Shown: positions 54,869-64,000 of the stretch, piece by piece
Numbering within the stretch: the stretch's first letter is position 1
Layout: every line of letters starts with the position of its first letter
From: Dermacentor variabilis
Lineage: Eukaryota > Arthropoda > Arachnida > Ixodida > Ixodidae
Assembly: GCF_050947875.1 (NCBI RefSeq)
Contig: NC_134572.1
Coordinates: forward strand, 118,458,709-118,522,708
Reading direction: 5' to 3'
DNA: 64,000 bases
The notes under the pieces: generated by a model
What the model was told of the DNA's origin: nothing
The model's database searches: none
The model's input: the letters and a program-made list of their open reading frames with translations, nothing else
Position numbers and translations under genes: made by a program

Positions 54869-56853
54869 TCAAGTGCGGTGCTGGTCGCGGTCATGACACT
54901 CACGAGGTTTCGTTTTCGTAGTATTCCTGGGGCAACTGAATGTCTTCGCAAAATCCTGAACGTACATTATGGGCACGCTGATCTCGAAGTACGTCTGCAG
55001 CGACTTCTTGTTCGGGCAGCGTTGGTAGCTGTTGAGTATATAAAAAAATTGAGCGTGAGAGAGCATCCAGAGGCTCCAAGCCTGTCGCACTGTGTGCCAG
55101 TCGGTGAAGTTCAGTGCTATCACAACCGTGGACATGCCGAGCGAAGCGAACAGCTGCTGGTGCTTGTGCGTCAACTCGGCCTTGTTGGCGTATGCTTGAA
55201 AAAAGCAAACGGCGAATTCCTGCATTTTGTTTTTTGTCTTATTTTCCCACATCCCGTAATGCCATGTCATCCTCCACAGGCAGTCCGCCAAGCGCTGACC
55301 GAGGATAGCCATATTCGGAAGAAACGAATTGAGACCTGTGCGAATGAAGTCGTACACCATTGGTGGCAGCAGGATAATGCGGTCGCCCTGAAGGATTACG
55401 TCGCGGTATATGTTACAGACGATGTAACGTACCGCGAATACTTCGACCATCGCGCCAACTTGACTTCATGGTTAAAACGCTTGCCTTCGAGCAAGTTCTG
55501 GGCAAATTTTTGCGTGGCCTTTGGGACTGGCCGGAAAACTCGGCTCTCCGCCATTGGTGTAACAAGCTGTATGTTTTTGAAGAACTGGTCTCGCTTCTCG
55601 GCGTCTTCAGCTTCAATGAGGGCGAATGACTTGAGCTGTTCGTGAACGGTGTTTTTTATTAGCGCGAATATGTTCCTTACCTCAACATCCATATCAGGGG
55701 TACTGACAATTTCGCCCCTGAACAGTTCCCGAAGCTCATGAAGTTTGAGGGCGTTTCGGGTGCAAGTTTCCGCGATTTGGTGCGAAAATGGAGCGCCGCT
55801 GAGGTCGAACTGTCCTATGATTCTTAGCACAGCGTGCAACAGAAGGTAGGCCGTCTTGATATCTTTATTCGTGTAGTTGTCGAAAATGTCGTAAAGCAGG
55901 CGAATTTCTCTGACGCCTTGAACCTTTATAAATTTATAATCAAGGCTAAGACCCTGCGCATTCATCGCGGCCTCAACGTCATCAATGTTCCAAACTTCTC
56001 GGCTGAAATTTCTGGTGCTGTTTGATAGATAGTACACCGCGTCTTGCCTTTGTATTTCTTGAAATTGTTTACAGAGGTTTGTAGCGAACCTGGCGGTATC
56101 CGTTGTTGTCGCTGTCGAATTCGTAGCTCGCTTGAGTGCGTTCACTGTAGCGTTTAAATATTCAAGAGAGAGGGCGCTGGAATTACAAATTGCCGCAAAT
56201 TTTAACAGGGCGCTCGCACTTCTTTGGTACGAGACCTTGATGATGACTGAATGGATAGAATACCTGAAAGTGGCCGTCATGATGAACACCATGGCCATTC
56301 GAGAATCCACTTGATTCAGGAGGTGTCGCTCTGCCTGCAGCAATTCACTCGCAAGAGAGGTGGCGAACCACTCGCGGTGGGAGATGGTCTCGACGCACGT
56401 CTGGTAGAATGAGTTGAGGAAGCGTCCCGCCTTGACCATTGTTACGTTGGGCGGCATCACGCCTGTTATCATGGCGTTATTGAGTCTAAAGTCAAGGCTG
56501 GTGTTCTCGTAGCGGCTGAGCTTGATCGAACTTGAGCAGACGTACGCGAAGAAGTCATCGCACGGGTCTACGCTCGTGTTAAGGTACCTGGCCATCTTCT
56601 GGACCTCTTCGGGGCAGCAGAACGAGTTTGTGTCGGAAGGCTGCTTGCTCCTTCTCTTTCCCAGAATTGAGTAGACACTGAAGAACACGATCGTGACGAA
56701 TATGGTCACAGACACCGCACCGACACAGCCAGCGAAGAACGCGCGGGTGCTAGTGTTCCTGAGTGGCGCAGCGTTGACGAGACGGCTTGATGCGGAAGCC
56801 ACAGAGCCACAAAAAGGCGCATTTACTCGTGGTGGTTGAGCACCGTCCGCCAT
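54869..56853 (-). pseudogene. M13 (neprilysin-like) copy C, diverged and frameshifted
   Basis: Starting at the conserved ATG (56,853), one frame reads 485 codons into the protein; the rest (about 175-190 codons, down to 54,869) is in another frame. The break lies in the overlap 55,396-55,450. Both halves align with copies A and B along their length at roughly 65-70 percent by eye. The N-terminal DPCDDFFAYVC signature is kept, and the HExxH position reads GQRLAD, so this copy also lacks the zinc site. The single frame break means a recent pseudogene or one sequencing/assembly error. Confidence 0.85.
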
Positions 56854-56937
56854 GAATTCGCTCTTCTTCTTCTAGTGTGCGTCGCGGCCAGGGACATGCA
56901 CGGGCCGTCTTTTTGTTTATGATGAATGTGAAATTTT

Positions 56938-57577
56938 TGTGTGTGGTGTTCCGGCCTTCTCGTTGCGAGGGATTTTCCAAATGCTTTCTACAACACGATG
57001 CACAGGGGAATCTTGGCAGCAATAAAGTTGCACTGCACGCGCCTGTATCCCATGGCACCCGTTGAGAATGATGCACTGTTTCATCCGAGGAAGCTTCCTT
57101 TACTTCTCTGCGCGGGTGGCACGTATGCGTGGGACTGGTGGTGGCGAGCTCCATACAGTACCGCACTGACCTTTTGAACATATGAAGAGCATGTGTTACT
57201 TGACCCCAAAATTTCTATATCGACATTTCTGCATTGGGCATGTCTGCTTCTAACCTGTTTCTGGCCTCTTTCTTAGCCCGAAATATAAGACCAGACTGCT
57301 TAGCGTATGTGCCCGTGTGGTTTCTGGGTATTTGAATATGATGGGGGGGATGATGTTTGTGATGATCATAATAGCTGATAAAATTTCGAATGCGATTCAA
57401 TCTGTAGTCCTTGTTCTTTTATCCAAGCACTGACTGGCTGATACCCACTACGGGCGGATTGGCAGGCGGGGAGGTTGGCAGAGGGGCAAGTGGCAAGCTC
57501 TTTCTCTCTCTAGAAATGAATGAATGAATGAACAAATAAATAAATCAATACTATTGTTACAAATACTATATATGATC
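56938..57577. other. Right flank of the array; no gene recognised
   Basis: Homology to the other M13 upstream flanks stops at about 56,937. A short (GAAT)n run lies at 57,515-57,532. No supported coding region. Confidence 0.5.
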
Positions 57578-57830
57578 CTAAAAACTTACACTAGCTGCAT
57601 TAAACAGAGGAAAAGCCCAAAAGGTCTCAGAATTAAGGTTATATGCGCCCTCGGTTCTAAAACTCGTCGCCAAACAAAAAAACTACAGATTTCACCTAAA
57701 AACTTACACTAGCTGCATTAAACAGAGGAAAATCCCAAAAGGTCTCAGAATTAAGGTTAGATGCGCCCTCGGTTCTAAAGCCTTGAAGAAGACAAGTCCA
57801 CTTGTCGAAACGTTGGCTGATGCATTCACC
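57578..57830. repeat. Tandem repeat (period ~119 bp), possible Penelope-like terminal sequence
   Basis: The block taaaaacttacactagctgc at about 57,578 recurs at 57,697, each copy ending in atgcgccctcggttctaaa. After the second copy comes gacaagtccacttgtcgaaa and cgttggctgatg (57,790-57,822), a short stem-loop followed by gaaac. This resembles the terminal region of Penelope-like elements from memory; unverified. Confidence 0.45.
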
Positions 57831-58420
57831 GTGTTTTAGTTTAGTTTAGTTTGAAGGTTTATTTCCGCAACTGGTGTTGCGAGGACAGCCAGGGAAAAAG
57901 CTGTATAGACAGCTTGAGAGGTCCTGGCTTCCTCTTACAGTGCAGCATTGACGGCGGCGGAGTACAACAACAAACAAAACGTGAGGAGAAAAACAAAAAA
58001 AAACAAAAATAAACACGTACGTTCGGTACATAGAATGAGACATGCACGTTCAGTACGCAGTACATTGTACTTGTACAGTACAAAACTACACGAACATTTG
58101 GGGCAATTCTTTCAGAGAAATATTAGATAAATCAATATTCTCGTAGCAGTACAAATGGTTCAGAAGTGTCGGTAAGGTATGCTGCAACATTTCTTTGCCA
58201 TAGTTTGTACGGCATTTCTTAACATTCCAAGGTTCTGTTGTGCGGGTATCATACACAGTTCTGCTCTGCTCTAACCCAGCAAGTCTAAGCAAGGAGTCAT
58301 CATTTTTCATCATGGCGAGTTTATATTTATAGCACAGTCTGTAGTTATACATGGACTTCATCTGTATAATGTTGTTGTTCATGTTTTGCTCATAGTCTTG
58401 AATTTCCATCTCCCGCATTC
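57831..58420 (-). pseudogene. 5'-truncated 3' end of a LINE
   Basis: On the minus strand a 110-codon frame (58,418-58,086) carries VYDTRTTEPWNVKKCRTNYG and LPTLLNHL, the style of the extreme C-terminus of CR1-like reverse transcriptases. Downstream lie a ~230-bp 3' UTR, an aataaa (about 57,860) and an (AAACT)n tail at 57,835-57,850. These features fit a truncated insertion. Confidence 0.65.
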
Positions 58421-58917
58421 CCCGTGTTTTCCCTGAAATACATGTGTAGTACTACGAGAATGTGTAGTGAAAGCTTCGGTGCTACTATCATTCATTTAGG
58501 AAAATGATAAATGTAGCACATGAATATGTTTAAGTTTCATGCTTGTCTCTATTAATAAGCCTGTCACATGGGCACGCGCAGGCTTCTTTTAATTCCGTCG
58601 TCTTTATCCTGATGGAGATGCACTGGCGTCACAAGATCATCCTTCCGCTAAGGAAGTTTAAGGCCTTTAATGGCCAATCGGCGACCAACCTCGGCAGCTG
58701 AAGGTAGCACTGTCATACGCATACTGGTTGTTTTAAAACTGAGAAATAATGATTGTTTGCATTGAAATTAGCGTTGCCACTGTTTAAGGCATTTACATTC
58801 AGTTAAATAATTGTTGAAGCACACTTCAGCGATGGTTATGCTTGCTAATGCACAATACTCTCGACCTAGGCTGCATGGTGCTATGTTTTCCCTGTCTTTC
58901 AGGGCGTTTATATCACG

Positions 58918-59262
58918 GAGAAAGGAAAACGTTAGGAGGGAGCATCGCGCAACACGATTGAAGCCGAACCTGGTGGCCCATCACGTGATCGCACGTCAAA
59001 GTGCGCGGTTGGTTGTAGTGTTCCCGCTCTGTAGGCAGAGCCACGTTAGGGCCGCCGAACAAACGCGTATCGAATAAAAAACTACTGGCATAGCTACCGG
59101 GAACCAAACATCTCAGCAAATCTTGATTCTTGCTCCGTGATCTCGACGCAAAAGGTCACGTGTTGGGCCACCACTGAGCAAATATGCACGGCCGTCACGG
59201 AACGTTCGCTTGCCAAAGCTGGCTGCGCGACGTAATGCTCTCTCCTAACGTTTTCCTTTCTC
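58918..59262. mobile_element. 345-bp element with ~30-bp inverted ends
   Basis: Left end gagaaaggaaaacgttagga (58,918), continuing to the gagcat block, matches the reverse complement of 59,232-59,262 with two or three mismatches. No coding capacity and no clear target duplication. MITE-like. Confidence 0.55.
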
Positions 59263-60935
59263 AATCGTTAATGTGAACCCGACAGAAGCGCTTCGAGAGG
59301 GCTTGTCGTACTGGAATATGCTTGTTGAGTTGTAAGCGCTTGCCGGTTGTGCTGAACAAGCGTCGAGTCTAGCTCAGTCAGCCTGTCTGGGGTAGCCTGA
59401 CTCAGCTTGACCCGTTTGTAGTGTGCGTGTAAACGCGGAGGGGTGGGGCCTGCCATCGCCGAGACTTGCGCGTGACTACTGTGTCGTCTCGATTTAGGCG
59501 CCGGCAGCGGGAATAGCAACAGGACGAGGCCAAGGCAAGCCCTGTTCAGTGAAGCGTCGTAGTAGCGATAAGACCGACGAAGACGACAGCGGGAACCGGA
59601 AGAACAGTAACCGGAAGCTGGTAGCCGTGGAATGGTCAGCGAGAGATCATACTCCTTATGGATACCGGATGGGTCTGCTATAGCTGAAGACGGGATAGCA
59701 AATCGAGGGCGTTAGTAAGACGTAGATGATTTAGTGTTATTTAAAAATGGTGGTCAACCACCGGAATTTGCAGGTGAAGTATATTGGCCGTAATATTGTA
59801 ACGGTTCCCTTTGCGGTGATATGCCTTTTCGCGCTTTTTGCATGGAAGCGACGTTCCGTCCGTATTATAAGGCCGTGAACGGTGGTTTATGGCCGCCTGG
59901 TTTGGGGCTTCTTCAATAAAAAGAAAGTTTTTATAGAGGTGAGATTAGAACAATCATCGTTTAGCTTAGACCAGATGTTCTACTGATGGAGACTCTTACG
60001 CAGGCATACAGAGAGCGAATAATTGTAAATGTTATACTTTGCGCAGCACTGATTCCCCCGGTGAATAGAATCGGCGCAATTTTCTCTCTCGTTTGCAATG
60101 TAACCCGTATTATTCAATTCGTAGCAACGGTGACACAGGAACGGGATGACCAAAAGCTGCCCGAGAGCCCGTATACAATTCACAAGTCATTACCGCTTCG
60201 GTTATCACGAGCACTATCGCCGGTGTTTGCAATCGAAGCAAAAGTTTGGTGGCGTCCCAGATTTTACTACCGAACGTTGCTGCACGACTGCCGTGACAAC
60301 TTACCTATGACTGGCGCTTTCGTAAAGACAAGTGAATCGAAGGTGATTGGGCCAGAAGTACAATCTTATATTGGCACTCATAATCTCATTCTTTGAGCAT
60401 TTCCTCCACACTTTCATTGTAGGTTTGAGCTTCGGTGCGTTTATTGAGAGTTTCTAGCTTATTCAGCGCTGTTATCGGCGGAGCACTCTTACTTTAAGCT
60501 CGCGCTCCGTTATTGATGACATACGACCACATAGCAAAACTCAGAGCAGTCAAAATAACTCCGTCAGGTGTTGAAATGACCCTGCCTCCATATTTCCCAG
60601 GACGTCATCGTATTCTCCGAAAACACGCTGACCTGTGACGTTTTCTCCTTGACTTCTGGCATCCATCTTATGAAAGAAGAAATGGGTTCCTTTTTTAGAA
60701 CATGCATATGTTTTATTTCTTCTAGTATTTTATTTAAACTCCATTATCTTAGTTTATCAGGCCAGTGTCTGACGCTGTATAGCGTTATTAGAACGCTACT
60801 TGTATTCAGAACCAGTGAGGTCTCTTTGAAGGAGTGGCTGCATGCGCCCATCAGCGTCCTAGTTTCGGCTCCGCACGGATATGGAGATTCGTCGCGCTAA
60901 AGGGCTGCGGGGAATCGCAGTTTTCTTAATAGACG
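59263..60935. other. No recognised gene; possible solo LTR at about 59,796-59,945
   Basis: The stretch beginning tgtaacggttccc (59,796) has a TATA-like ataaggccgtg (about 59,858) and an aataaa (about 59,915), which suggests an LTR, but its right end and a target duplication were not found. A 136-aa plus-strand frame (59,986-60,396) has no recognised domain. Confidence 0.3.
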
Positions 60936-60949
60936 CATTGAATAATAAG

Positions 60950-61140
60950 GGAAGAATGAGACATGCACCCAAACGCAGCTAAGTGATACAAAGGGAACCC
61001 ATACGGGCTCCTCGAAAGAAAAGCTTCGCAGTTGAAGAAAAACTCGTCCTGGGGCCGGGACTTGAACCCGTAACCACCGCCTTTCCGGGGCATCCGCTCT
61101 AACATCTGAGCTGGCCAGGCGGCTAGCAAATGGCAGGCGC
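60950..61140 (-). repeat. tRNA-derived SINE (third family)
   Basis: The minus strand shows a tRNA-like module (box A gccagctcagatgttagagc; box B gggttcaagtcccgg) at about 61,040-61,130. The anticodon loop lacks the usual T33, and a non-tRNA body follows down to about 60,950. A SINE is more likely than a working tRNA. Confidence 0.6.
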
Positions 61141-61857
61141 AGCCGAAATTAACAACTCGAATCAACAATGTAGTTTGTACTTTTATTTTATAGCGAGGAG
61201 GGCTGCTTTACGGCATGGATCAAATAATCGTAAATAACTTAAATATACGAATGCTACCCTGCAGCATGTAGGAAGTCCAACAAGATTCATTGCACAATGA
61301 ATTTTGCATTATAGATTCCATGCATACCGCGTTTCCCGCAGTTTCTGCTCTGGTAAAGAATGAATCTGCGGACTGTAACATTGCCAACGTTACAGAGGAA
61401 AGACCGGCATCGAAGTGGGGACACGGCGTACTGCTATTTTGTGCATTTGATGTATTTTCGAATCCATGCAACAAATTTGCGCAAAATGATAGTTATGAGC
61501 CATTGGGTATAGCACTATAGTCGGCGTGTTAAAATCAGTCTTTTGCCGGCCACCAAGGTTATGGTTTCAAATCACATTATAATAAATTAATTTTGGGAGA
61601 TTTTTACAATCTCTTGCAAGTTTATTGCGCATCATCTGTGTATTATGTTGCTTCACTATAATCAAAAATCATTACTGCTCGGACGAGAAGCTTTTGGAAG
61701 AACGACGCATGAGTGAAACAACCTGCAATCTCTAAGTTACACTGGAGTAAGTTACACCGGCGATAAAGCGAACAAAAAAGGAATAACCGACGCGTTACTG
61801 GGTCCTAGGGCGCTATAACGTAAAACTATATCAAACTTTTCTATTCCACTTCTGCTA

Positions 61858-62180
61858 TCAGCCCTCCACGATTGGTCAAAAACTTTTTTCGACCACGCCC
61901 ACTTCACCTGTCTGTCACCGACGTCACGAAAACCGCGATACCTCCCCATCTGAAATGATGTGTACACACTGATTATGCGTGATTTGACAGAAAAAATCAA
62001 AATACTTATTTCTGATTCGACCCCTTTTCGCCATTAGACGTCGGCTATTGGTAAGAAGTTTTCGGGCTGCACCCACTTCACCTGCCTGTCACGCGACGTC
62101 ACAAAACCGCACAAACTCACCGCTACAAAATGACATGTACGCGATAAATATGCATTAATATACCGAAAAAAAGTGAATTT
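61858..62180. repeat. Imperfect tandem repeat, period ~180 bp
   Basis: cccacttcacctgtctgtca at about 61,899 recurs as cccacttcacctgcctgtca at about 62,079, with matching flanks (cgattggtc/ctattggt before; gacgtcac and the ccgc block after). Non-coding. Confidence 0.6.
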
Positions 62181-63059
62181 TCTTCGGAATAGCCGCAGGC
62201 TGCCCCGTTCCGAAAGGAATAAAAGATGGCTGCCGCCTTTCTGGCTACTCGCACCTGCCGGAGAGCATGGCTGTATTTGCGTATACTAAAACTTCTTGCG
62301 TGGCCGTGTAACATTTTCGAGCCCTTTCGGCACGTTTACCACCTCATTCTGCCAACTCTTCTTTGCTGAGGGTCAGTTTTAGCGTCATTCTTAAGCTTCC
62401 GTTACATGCCGCCGTGATTTTCGACCAGCCACCACAAGCTAAGTAAGGGAAAGCCGACCAATCGCACACGCCGGCACCACCCTCTTTATCCGATTATCGA
62501 TTTTCGGAGCACAGGCTGTGCCCCAGTGAATCCCTCTCCACTTGAGCGTTCTGCTCGCTTCTTGTCAGCCAATTAGATACGACAAGCCGCTCAGTTTAGG
62601 CAACGTTATTCGTTTTTCAAGCAAACAAAAGTGACCTCATATAAGCGCGGAGAGCGTTTGATTGGTCTGTTCAGACAGCCCTGCGGGGGACCGCCCGGTG
62701 CTTGCGTCGGCGGTTACGCAAATTTGACGTCAGGAGATTAGACTAGAAACATATTGGAATAGCTTTACGTTATTGGGCCCCTATAGTGTGTATCCGTTTG
62801 TACGCGTGAAAGTTGGATGTCTAGTTATTTTTTTGCGATGCCGTAAAATATGGTCGTCGGCGATAGAGAGGTGGTAAGCAGCAAAAAACACAAGGTATTG
62901 AGTAATGTGTTGTAATTGAGTAATTTCTGAAAATAAGCATCATGAAAATCGTCAAGCAGGCAAATGCTACAGAACATGCACAGGCAAAGCCGTATAATAT
63001 CGCCGTAGTGTTTAAGCGACATACGGAAGCGGTCGCACATCAAGTCAACACTTCTGTGC
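62181..63059. other. No recognised feature
   Basis: Only short frames without recognisable domains. Confidence 0.45.
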
Positions 63060-63275
63060 CCGCAGCGGTAGCTATGCGGCTATGGCATTGCGCGAAACCG
63101 CTGGTTCGATCCTCGCTGCGGAAGGCGATGTTAGACGTGGGCGAAATACAAAAACGGTCGTGATCTTAGATTTAGGGGCACGTTAAAGAACACCAGCGTA
63201 TCAGAAATAATCTGGAGCACACCACTACGGCGTGCGTCATAATGCGGTTATGGTTTTGGTACGTGTAACTCCATA
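63060..63275 (+). repeat. Decayed SINE (Ruka-like)
   Basis: tRNA-like head with box B ggttcgatcctcgc, then the family body (cttagatttaggggcacgtt; ccactacggcgtgcgtcata) and tail. Many substitutions. Confidence 0.7.
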
Positions 63276-63756
63276 ATTCTGCGAACACTAAAGCCGCGAC
63301 GCCATGGGCCATGTGAAGCAATGTCAATGCTCAAACCTCTCATGGGTTATAAACAATGGTGCGCATCAACGCCTCAAGCAAGCATGTCTCGCTGCATGTT
63401 GTGTATTCTACGCAGACAAACAGCAGTGATGCACGCATGATAACATTTGCCATCAACTCAGTACTCTCGTATTGCACTAAATGGTCAAGAAGTTGAACAT
63501 TCGCAGTCAACATTACTGCAATTATTGTCAATCGAAGGAAACAACACAGAAAGCTTCGCTTACAACGATTCCCACAGTGCGTGGAATCCACATAATTCTT
63601 TAGACTCGGCATTTATATGCTTAAGAATGGCGCTCATTAATGTAATAGTTTCATTCGCAGTCAGAAAAAGTGGCTGTCGTGTCCACGGTAATTAGAATTG
63701 ATTTAAACTGCTTCAATCCCACGCTCATATTACATCATTGCCAACTTAAGGGGTAT

Positions 63757-63885
63757 TCTAGTGTACTTAGATTTAGGTGCACATTATAGAACCCCAGGTG
63801 GTGCAAACTATTCCGGAGTCCACCACTTCGGCGTGCCTCATATTCGGATCGTGGTTTTGGTACATAAAACTATATAATTTATTAT
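63757..63885 (+). repeat. 5'-truncated SINE (Ruka-like)
   Basis: Only the 3' half of the SINE body is present, from gtacttagatttaggtgcac to the ttattattt tail. The tRNA-like head is missing. Confidence 0.7.
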
Positions 63886-64000
63886 TTAACATTCCTTTAG
63901 GATGTCCTTGGCAATCGCACAACGCTTGAATGGAAGTAAGTGTCAGGAGTTGTGCGCGAGGTCTTTCAATATGTGCGTAGCCTTATTGGCGTTCGATATC

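Larger units (their letters stand above)
38878..56937. repeat. Tandem unit 3 (diverged; carries M13 copy C)
   Basis: Homology to units 1 and 2 appears in blocks separated by insertions: 38,878-39,337; 43,531-43,595; about 48,262-48,290; 49,580-53,180; 54,400-56,937. Divergence is clearly higher than between units 1 and 2. Homology ends just upstream of the M13 start, at the right end of the array. Confidence 0.8.

Noticed and set aside
54878..55645. 255-codon plus-strand frame
   Set aside because: It lies antisense to M13 copy C and has no domain of its own.
59986..60396. 136-codon plus-strand frame
   Set aside because: No recognisable domain, no paralogue in the window and no supporting signals.
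61040..61130. tRNA-like sequence
   Set aside because: The anticodon loop lacks T33 and the module continues into a SINE-like body; not a convincing tRNA gene.
1..64000. CRISPR arrays, operons or phage-like modules
   Set aside because: No regular repeat-spacer pattern or bacterial-type gene layout was seen; the content is clearly eukaryotic.

Overview
The window is eukaryotic, almost certainly from a hard tick (Ixodidae). Three things point there: several copies of a tRNA-derived SINE of the kind abundant in tick genomes (a Ruka-like family), a tandem family of neprilysin-like M13 proteins of the kind expanded in ticks, and a load of CR1-like and I-like non-LTR retrotransposons plus mariner and MITE-like elements. 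The family and organism calls come from recognising sequence by eye; no database search was possible.

The backbone, about 2734-56937, is an array of large tandem units. Each unit ends in one minus-strand, single-exon gene for a type II membrane protein of the M13 (neprilysin/ECE) family. There are four copies: a truncated pseudogene (2734-3395), two intact, nearly identical genes (A at 20555-22531, 658 aa; B at 34830-36806, 658 aa), and a diverged copy broken by a frameshift (C at 54869-56853). A and B lie 14.3 kb apart and their flanks align almost end to end. Both intact proteins keep the N-terminal M13 signature, but the zinc-binding HExxH site reads QSFAD and the second motif (ExxxD) is also gone. 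They are therefore probably inactive pseudoproteases.

Mobile elements that differ between units give a relative history. (1) 3.8 kb: a SINE with an 11-bp target duplication. (2) 5.4-11.5 kb: a tRNA-related repeat, then a full-length 5.6 kb I-like LINE with two intact ORFs and a 14-bp target duplication. (3) 24.0-24.9 kb: an 895-bp insertion that carries a perfect 67-bp-arm hairpin. (4) 25.5-26.0 kb: a Harbinger-like MITE. (5) 36.9 kb: a SINE just upstream of gene B. (6) 39.3-43.5 kb: a decayed CR1-like LINE whose ORF1 region encodes a 2A-like motif. (7) 45.6-46.9 kb: a dead mariner with its ends intact. (8) 47.4-48.2 and 53.6-54.2 kb: further MITE-like elements. An older decayed LINE is shared by units 1 and 2 but absent from unit 3. 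Relics of a gag-type zinc-knuckle ORF occur in all three full units.

The flanks (1-2730 and 56940-64000) hold no recognisable host gene. They contain decayed SINEs, a 3' fragment of another LINE, a possible Penelope-like terminal repeat and short inverted repeats. No rRNA, functional tRNA, CRISPR or prokaryotic feature was seen.
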